Part shown: one piece after another, positions 56,445 to 64,000 of the stretch
Layout: the number at the start of each line of letters is the position of its first letter
Numbering within the stretch: position 1 is the stretch's first letter
Source: Doris montereyensis
Taxonomy: Eukaryota > Mollusca > Gastropoda > Nudibranchia > Dorididae
Assembly: GCA_037039925.1 (NCBI GenBank)
Contig: JAXRKP010000942.1
Location: 122,001-186,000 of the forward strand
Length of the DNA: 64,000 nucleotides
Direction of reading: 5' to 3'
The notes under the pieces: generated by a model
Databases searched by the model: none
The model's input: the letters and a program-made list of their open reading frames with translations, nothing else
Told to the model about the DNA's origin: nothing
Translations under genes and position numbers: made by a program

Positions 56445-56512
56445 GGTGTCGTGGTGGCCACCACCATCGTGTTCATTCTGCTGCTGCTCCATACATACTG
56501 GTGTTGCGTCAG
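56445..56512 (+). CDS. Candidate isolated exon encoding one transmembrane segment
   Basis: Flanked by CATTCAG|GG and CGTCAG|GTTTAC, the 68 bases read GVVVATTIVFILLLLHTYW and then CCVR, phase 0 in and phase 2 out. A strongly hydrophobic run ending in Cys-Cys beside basic residues would suit a type I membrane protein exon with a lipidated border. No neighbouring exon was found, so it may be chance or part of a gene whose other exons lie outside this window. Function unknown. Confidence 0.25.
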
Positions 56513-56657
56513 GTTTACCAATGTCATTCTATTAGCACCAGTAAATCTGTTTCTTCATAGTGGTAGGAAGTCAGACAGCTGGATTAGCTTGCCTGAAAGA
56601 TTTACCTGTGAAATAATACACGTATGTCAAAGAGGAAGGCCACTGCCTGCCAACCAA

Positions 56658-56990
56658 GGGACTCGGTGGTCCAGAGGCAAGGTATTGACCTCTCAATATG
56701 CGATAGCCAACAGGTTGAAATATCATCTTGAGTTGTTTTTGTTTTCGAGTTAAACAACCCACTTGCCCCTGATCCAGGTAGATGAACTGACACCTAGTCA
56801 CATCGGAAACGGATGGTAAAAAGGAGAGCCAGCCCGTCTGCATATCACAACACTCCGTGTATGTTAAAGATTCATTGGCTGTTAACAGGGTAGTTCGGGC
56901 AAGTCTTAAGTCTTATACCAAATCCTTCCAAAAAAACCACGAGATTACATTTTGTGGTGGATGTGGGTAAATTGAAAAAGTAAAACCCCC
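56658..56990 (+). mobile_element. tRNA-derived SINE, family B, copy 3
   Basis: Head GACTCGGTGGTCCAGAGGCA and the body blocks GTTAAAGATTCATTGGCTG, GGGTAGTTCGGGCAAG and GTGGATGTGGGTAAA. The B box is eroded (CAACAGGTTGAAA). Confidence 0.85.
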
Positions 56991-57078
56991 AACAAAAGCC
57001 TGCCCACCACCGTGGCAGTCAAGGTGAAGCTCACAGTCCTGTAGAGGCTGATGAAAAATAAGGATGCACCACATTACG

Positions 57079-58080
57079 AGGGGGTATCAACACGTTGTTT
57101 TTTCGTTATTGTTTTTACATAGGTATGAAGGAATGAAGCCACAATCTTGAAATCAAGTATGGAGAAATGTACTTCTCTATGTAGTCACTACCGGCAAGAA
57201 CATATTTTTGACACCGATGAATGACGTTGAAAAGTCTTTGAGAAAAGAATGACCGATTTTGTCCTTCAAACAGGCATTCCACGTCGTTGATGACGTCATC
57301 ATGTGTTTCAAATCTCTGGCCTTTCAAGTGTTTTCTCAGATTTGGGAATACAAAAAAGAATAGAAAAGATGCTAAATAGGGAATATAAGGTGGGTGCGGC
57401 CACATTTTGAACCCACAATCATTTGAATCATTGGCGGCCAATATCACCTGGTGTGATACATGCGCTGGTGCGTTGCCATAGAGCAACAGACGCCTTTTGT
57501 CAATTTGCCTCATCATTTTTCCTTCAAATCTATCTGAAGTCTCTTTAGCAGGTCTGAATAGTGTTGGGACTTTGCCTGTGATAAAAACGACCTTTTTGAA
57601 GTAATCCATAAGAATTATTCCACCCTTAACCCAAAATACCGATAACGTTATGTACTTTGCCAGACGAATTCTGTATTTTTGCCTTTTTGTGGGGGAGTGA
57701 AGCAGATTTTGATTCTGGTCCAAGTGATGCACCCAAATTTCATCCATTGTCATTAGACGGTTAAAAAAAACCCAAATATGTCATGATCTTTGTCGAGTAT
57801 GCCAATCATTTGCTGACTAGATTTACATTACTCTCATCTCTTTGTTCTTTTTGGTGAGGGGTTAGGAGATGGGGTACCCACCTTGCAGGCACATATTATT
57901 CAAATGTACGATACATGAAGAATTGTCTCAATAGACCTATAGGTCAAGTCAGTTGCAGCAGTAAGTTGTCCGAGAGTGTCATTCAGCGCAATCTTCTTAA
58001 TTTCTGCAACAATATCTTCAGCCTTGTTGAGACTGAGACAGGACGCCTTCGCGACGATAATCTTCAATGGACATAAAAAA
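57079..58080 (-). mobile_element. Mariner transposase remnant with two catalytic Asp lost
   Basis: The - strand frame 57753-57115 covers the catalytic half of a mariner (D,D34D) transposase. The first Asp is present in TMDEIWVHH. The second is replaced by Gly (LLLYGNAPAH, normally DNAPAH) and the third by Tyr (PPYIPYLA, normally SPDLA). It continues through FPNLRKHLKGQRF to DYIEKYI. A frameshifted N-terminal part, including a WVPH-LL-LTP-type motif, extends to about 58080. The likely 3' terminus is at TACGAGGGGGTATCAA near 57077. Inactive. Confidence 0.92.
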
Positions 58081-58880
58081 AACTACATTCATCTCGTTTG
58101 CACCAGTACTCAATCACATCATGGTTTGGGCAAGTATCTCCATAGATTTCTGACATTTCATCATGTACAGACCGTGGATTAGTTTCCTTAGAGACGAAGG
58201 AACGTTATCACAGCTCTCATTTAAATTTTCTCCATTTTGTCAACAAAAATAAGTAGCGTTAGATTTGCTGACAGGAGTAGTGATAAACAAACTGGTGTGC
58301 TACCTAAACTATCCATCGCAAAGTCCCAATGTTTGGCGTGTATTCTTACTTTGAATGTATTCTCCGCCTGTGCAGTTTTCAAAATTAGAGCACTTTTCCT
58401 TCATACTCCGGTAGGAAAAAACCCCCACAAACAACTTATTGACACCCCGTCGTATACACGTGATGCGTATTGAAGGTTCCTTTACAGTTATGAAATAAAA
58501 ACAACCCACCCAACCATATTGTGCAGTAAGAACCTAACATGAAGATCAACACATTTGGGAAAAGGTTTCTTCCAGATCTGGATGTCTATAAATCTGGAGT
58601 CTATCTTGGTTGCTGTAGTATTAAGTGAACTCTGCGGTACGAGATCACCGCCTTAACATGAAACTGGTTTGTCATAGTTTGATGACTGATGTTTATCTTC
58701 TTTGTACGTGGGTTTTTAATTTCAGAAATATATTTAACGCACAGCCAAACAACTTACGATATAAACAGAAAATAACTTTACCTCCATTTATGTCAAACAA
58801 ATACTTAAAGAAGAATATATATCCATCAAGATGTGAATTGCAGACCTTGTCTTAGTTGTTGTTTGTATCGACCGCTTCCT
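58081..58880. other. Intergenic, no gene seen
   Basis: No exon or repeat family is recognised. Confidence 0.4.
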
Positions 58881-59055
<175 letters not shown>

Positions 59056-59319
59056 TAATTTGTTTAATGGGAATTGGTTGGGAAATGATAGTGTATGTTT
59101 TGTTTGATGATTTGCTTTCGTTTCGTTGTTTTTATTGTTTAGAATTTTTGTTGTTTTGCATGCCGATGTTAAGACGTAAGGTGATCGTAGAAGAGTGTAA
59201 GACAAAGATAAAAATATCAAAGAAAATTGACATTGTTGTGTAAACCGGCCCTTGACCTACTAACCATATTATCTTTTAAGGCATGCAAACAGTGTCAAAA
59301 CTTGATGACCTAAAATTAA

Positions 59320-59346
59320 CACACACACACTCACACACACACACAC

Positions 59347-59375
<29 letters not shown>
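59320..59375. repeat. (CA)n microsatellite with CT interruptions
   Basis: CA run interrupted at three places by a single T for A change. Confidence 0.95.
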
Positions 59376-59377
<2 letters not shown>

Positions 59378-59507
59378 AGTTAAACCAAATCGGCTTAATC
59401 AAAAGAAAGAAAAACTTTCCCGCCCATTCTGTTTACCTTGTTTAAACAATATCTAAAGAACTCTGTGTTGTGTTTTGGACTTAGTATATTTTGAAGCAGT
59501 TCTCTGA

Positions 59508-60733
59508 AGTAACATTTGCCTGATACTTTTGACAATACATTTGACACTGTTTGTTAGCTAACATAACATTTGCCTAATACTTTTGACAATACATTTGACA
59601 CTGTTTGTTAGCTAACATAACATTTGCCGTATACTTTTGACAATACATTTGACACTGTTTGTTAGCTAACATAACATTTGCCGTATACTTTTGACAATAC
59701 ATTTGACATTGTTTGTTAGCTAACATAACATTTGCCTAATACTTTTGACAATACATTTGACACTGTTTGTTAGCTAACATAACATTTGCGTATACTTTTT
59801 AACACATTTGACACTGTTTGTTCTAAATAACATTTGACACTTTTGTCAATAAATTTGTTAGCTAACATAATATTTGCCTGATAGTTTTGACAATACATTT
59901 GAAACTGTTTGATAGTTAACATAACATTTGCCTGATAGTTTTGACAATACATTTGACACTGTTAGCTAACATAACAGTTGCCTTATACTATACTTTTGCC
60001 AATAAATTTGACACTGTTTGTTAGCTAACATAACATTTGCCTGATAGTTTTGACAATACATTTGACACTGTTAGCTAACATAACATTTGCCTGATACTTT
60101 AGCCAATAAATTTGACACTGTTTGTTAGCTAACATAACATTTGTCTGATACTTTTAATAATATATTTGACATCGTTTTGTTAGCTAACATAACATTTCCT
60201 GATACTTTAGACAACACATTTGGCACTGTTTGTTAGCTAACATTACATTTGCATGATACTTTTGGCAATACATTTGACACTGTTTGTTAGCTAAAATAAC
60301 ATTTGCCTGATACTTTTGACATTACATTTGACACTGTTAGGTAACATAACATTTGCCTGATACTTTTGACAATACATTTGGCATTGTTTTGTTGGCTAAC
60401 ATTTTAGCTAATTTAACATTTGCCTGATATTTTTGACAATACATGTGATACTTAGCTAACATAACATTTGCCTTATACTTTTGCCAAACATTTGACACTG
60501 TTTGTTAGCTAACTTAACATTTGCCTGATACTTTTGACAATACATTTGACACTTGTTAGCTTACGTAACATTTGTCAATACATTTGAGAACTGTTTGTTA
60601 GTTAACATAACATTTGCCTGACACTTTTGACAATACGTTTGAAACTGTTCTGTTAGCTAACATAACATTTGCCTGCTATTTTGACAAAACATTTGACACT
60701 GTTAGCTAACAAAACATTTGCCTGATATTTTGC
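59508..60733 (+). repeat. 54-bp minisatellite, about 23 copies, with a 10-bp palindrome per unit
   Basis: The unit contains AACATTTGCCTGATACTTTT, then GACAATACATTTGACACTG, then TTTGTTAGCTAACAT. GTTAGCTAAC is a perfect palindrome kept in most units. The left units are nearly identical; the right units are shortened and more diverged. Confidence 0.95.
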
Positions 60734-60822
60734 AGCACATGCTTCACACTGAAGAAGAAAATATATTACTACATATATAAAGACACCTGATATATTTTGT
60801 AATCTCCAGTTTGCATAATGTG

Positions 60823-61125
60823 ACACGGTGGTTCAGAGATAAGGTGTCTGCCTCTCAACCAACAATCGTGGGTCCGTGCCCCGACAAGGTTTCAAAGTTG
60901 CAAAATGTTTTTGAGTTTTGGTCCAGGTAGTTGGATGGAAACCTAGTCCATCAGAAATGGACGATGAAAAGAAGGTCCCGTGTGCACAACACTCTGAGAA
61001 CGTTAAAGATCCCCCAGGCTGTTTACACGGCAGTCCGGGCAAAATTAAAAATCCCACCAACCATCCCGAGATTACCTCAGTTGTGGATGTGGGTAAAATA
61101 AAAATAAAATTTAAAAATAATCAAA
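60823..61125 (+). mobile_element. tRNA-derived SINE, family B, copy 4
   Basis: Head GACACGGTGGTTCAGAGATA and a B-box-like GGGTCCGTGCCCC. Body blocks are ACGTTAAAGATCCCCCAGG, TTTACACGGCAGTCCGGG and GTGGATGTGGGTAAAA. Immediately beyond the minisatellite. Confidence 0.88.
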
Positions 61126-63031
61126 CCCAGAAGAGTTCACATCCACTTATAAAGCAAAACGTGGATATATTGTTTCGCCTCCAGTTTACAAAGTATAGCG
61201 TATTATTCGCGTCATTGAGTGTTAGTAATCAGAGTGGGTGTGTCGATGATTTTTAAAACTAGAATGGCATTATAGAATGTGCAGACCTCTTGCTGGGGCC
61301 CTTCAATATCCACGAAATCCTCTTTACTATAGTTTGGCCACTAAGGTCTGTGCAAGTTCTCACATGAATTTCTCGAACATTTTCCTCGTGTCCAATTGCG
61401 GTCTTCTTAGATCTACGTCTTCTTAAAAAAAACGCTTTTTTTGTGGTCCAAATAAATAAACAGAGGATTGTCGAATTGCTTTCTTTAATCATTAATATTT
61501 TACGATCAAACTGCAACGACTAGCCTTGTAGTTGTAGCAGTTTAAAATTACGTCGTATTTTGCCGAAGCCTATCGAAACGGGAAGTTTAATTGACGCCCC
61601 TCCACCTTGCGTGTTTGGTTGCTATAACAACTCATATTTATGGAGGCGACCTACACACTGGTTACCATTTCGTGGGTCTCACGCAGGTCATTTTGAATGT
61701 CGTTTTTGTTACAAGCCACAGAGTGAATTGTGTTTTCACATGGTTAGGGCTGTTTCCATGGAGCGTATTGAATCTGCCGAGTCTTTTCAAATACGAGATG
61801 CAATATGTATGTTTTATATTAATGGCCCACTGTTGGTCCAGATTCGTGGTTCATCTCAGCCAGGGTTAAAGTCACCAGATATGATTTTCTTATTGTTCTA
61901 AATATTGGAAAAATAATGACAGATTCGTGTTCAACGTCCTCAGATTAACATAGCCGATCGCTGTTTGCATTGGGTATTGAAGGAATGGCGAGTATGAGAA
62001 GACGCATTGCAATTGCCATCAATATCTAGTCACTTTCTGCGCGTGAAGTGTGTTCACCTTCTGCAGCAATAAAATCTGCCTCGTGGAAATGTGAAACATT
62101 ACGGAACGCGCGTATGCGGTATGTTCAATGGAAACAAGCCCTTTCTTTCAGATACAATGCACACTGTGTTGTTATTCTCAACGGTTAGAACAGGAATGTG
62201 TATAAAGTTAGGTCTAGTTGTCTTAGGCACTGAATATGTGCTGTAAAACTATTAAAGGTCCAGGCACAAAAACTTAAAACGCCGCAAAGTATCAAAGGAA
62301 AATGCCACTGAAGACAAAACTAGAGGCAAAACTGACGGTTGAAAAACAATTCATAGTGTTAAATGAGAAATAAAGCCACACGCAGAAAGTCATATTTTTT
62401 TCAAAAGATGGTTTTCGAGAACTGTGTGTGAAAACTTGCACAATATTTAACGGACAAGCTGTATTGTTTTTTTAGGATCTACTTCTCTAAATTTTCAGAA
62501 AAGCAGGTGAGTAATTTTCGCGTCATCCTGATGACAAACAAACAAACTGACAGACCGATAAAGGAGTAAATCCACTAATGCCCGAAGGTCTGGTCAAATA
62601 TATATAAATAGGAAAATTCAACTTCGAAACCATCTAAGCAATTCTTTTTATAATTTTACAATAATGTCATGAAGTTGTTTTTATAACTCTCTTATGACAG
62701 GTGTCGTAAGTCTCATAAGATTAATCAATATCCGTGTGTTGTGTTATGTTTCGATAAGAGATTAAAAACGCTTCTTAGGCTTAACACAAGATTTAGACGG
62801 TAGATATAGGCCCTAAATAAGACTGGAAAAACCAAGCTGTACTGTGCCAAGCTGTACTATGTCAAGCCGTACGGTGCCGTCTGTCTTATGAGTATGAGAT
62901 GACGGCATGTACTGGTGGCCCGACAGCTTATGTAGGGTAATTGTATAATCTGATGTTACTACTACTAACTGATACTACTGTTACTGCTTTTCCTGGTGAT
63001 ATTATTCATAATACTACTAATTTATCTTTAA
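61126..63031. other. Intergenic, no gene seen
   Basis: Unique-looking sequence. A 15-bp triplication (AAGCTGTACTGTGCC and variants) lies at 62834-62878. The open frame at 61560-61901 has no recognised domain and is not supported. Confidence 0.45.
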
Positions 63032-64000
63032 AAACTCGGACATGTATTGGGACGAAACTCGGACATATATTGCAACGAAACTCGGACATGTATTGCGACG
63101 AAACTCGGACATGTATTGCAACGAAACTCGGACATGTATTGCAATGAAACTCGGACATATATTGCGACGAAATTCGGACATGTATTACAACGAAACTCGG
63201 ACATGTATTGCGACGAAAATCGGCCATGTATTGTGACGAAACTCGGACATGTATTGCAACGAAACTCGGCCATGTATTGGGACGAAACTCGGACATATAT
63301 TGTGACGAAACTCGGACATATATTGCAACGAAACTCGGACATGTATTGCGACGAAACTCGGACATGTATTGCAACGAAACTCGGACATGTATTGCGACGA
63401 AACTCGGACATGTATTGAGACGAAACTGGACATGTATTGCGACGAAACTCGGCCATGTATTGGGACGAAACTCAGAAATATTGCAACGAAACTCGGACAT
63501 GTATTGTGACGAAACTCGGACATGTATTGCAACGAAACGCGGCCATGTATTGGGACGAAACTCGGATATGTATTGTGACAAAACTCGGACATATATTGCA
63601 ACTAAACTCGGACATGTATTGCGACGAAACTCGGACATGTATTGCAAAGAAACTCGGACATGTATTGCAACGAAAACGGACATGTATTGCGACGAAACTC
63701 GGACATGTATTGCAACGAAACTCGGACATGTATTGCAACAAAACATTTGGACGAAACTCGGACATGTATTGCAACGAAACTTGGACATGTATTGCAACGA
63801 AACTCGGACATGTATTGCGACGAAACTCGGACATGTATTGCAACAAAACTCGGCCATGTATTGGGACGAAACTCGGACATGTATTGCAACAAAACTCGGA
63901 CACGTATTGCGACGAAACTCGGCCATGTATTTGGACGAAACTCCGGACATGTATTGTGACGACACGCGGACATGTATTGCAACGAAACTCGGCCATGTAT
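63032..64000. repeat. 23-bp satellite array, about 42 copies, continuing past the right edge
   Basis: The unit is ACGAAACTCGGACATGTATTGCG with few indels. Variants concentrate at the CpG-bearing junction (TTGCGACG, TTGCAACG, TTGTGACG, TTGGGACG) and at GGACATG/GGCCATG. No frame of the unit has a stop, so long frames open on both strands. They are a consequence of the repeat. Confidence 0.97.

Noticed and set aside
61560..61901. 113-codon open frame at 61560
   Set aside because: No recognisable domain, no repeat relatives, no splice context, and overlapping frames of similar length; probably chance.
63006..63965. 319-codon open frame on the - strand in the satellite
   Set aside because: The 23-bp unit lacks stops in every frame, so equally long frames exist in other registers; not evidence of a protein.

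Overview
This is an AT-rich stretch of animal nuclear DNA with short exons, long introns and many repeats. Two split, convergent genes can be read through splice sites: a sodium channel and clathrin linker 1 homologue (SCLT1) at 5331-21384 on the + strand, and a gamma-glutamyltranspeptidase-family enzyme of the YwrD-like glutathione hydrolase type at 26527-39792 on the - strand. The repeat content (APE-type LINEs, a CR1/L2-like LINE ending in (ATT)n, several tRNA-headed SINE families, mariner, pogo-like and hAT-like elements, long CT/GA microsatellites) suggests a marine invertebrate, most likely a mollusc. That taxonomic call is inference; nothing in the window proves it.

Layout. 1-1690 is the 5' half of a LINE running off the left edge. 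1691-5330 is intergenic with a long (GA)n. 5331-21384 holds 22 SCLT1 coding exons; the introns contain a LINE in sense, a LINE tail in antisense and SINEs. 21385-26526 is the convergent intergenic space, with a 780-bp inverted-repeat element and a SINE. 26527-39792 holds 11 exons of the glutathione hydrolase-like gene, with an L2/CR1-like LINE and a SINE in its introns. From 39793 to the right edge there is no confident host gene. That part holds inverted-repeat elements, an AGATCT-rich block, a degenerate tandem repeat carrying five perfect TGACGTCA (CRE) octamers, two adjacent LINE tails, an hAT-like element that has split a SINE, a ~370-bp (CT)n tract, two broken mariner transposases, one isolated candidate transmembrane exon, a 54-bp minisatellite and a 23-bp satellite running off the right edge.

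The two genes have no evident functional link. SCLT1 family proteins act at centriole distal appendages in ciliogenesis. The YwrD-like enzyme is a self-cleaving N-terminal-nucleophile hydrolase of the glutathione cycle; its predicted catalytic Thr is at residue 363. Both genes keep good GT-AG splice sites, but several exons carry single-base frameshifts, mostly in short homopolymers. This looks more like consensus errors in a long-read assembly than gene death, but it needs reads or RNA to settle.

The least explained signals are a coding-like module present twice (27.4-27.8 kb and 49.6-49.9 kb), the CRE-bearing tandem repeat, the palindrome-bearing 54-bp minisatellite and the right-edge satellite with linked variant units.
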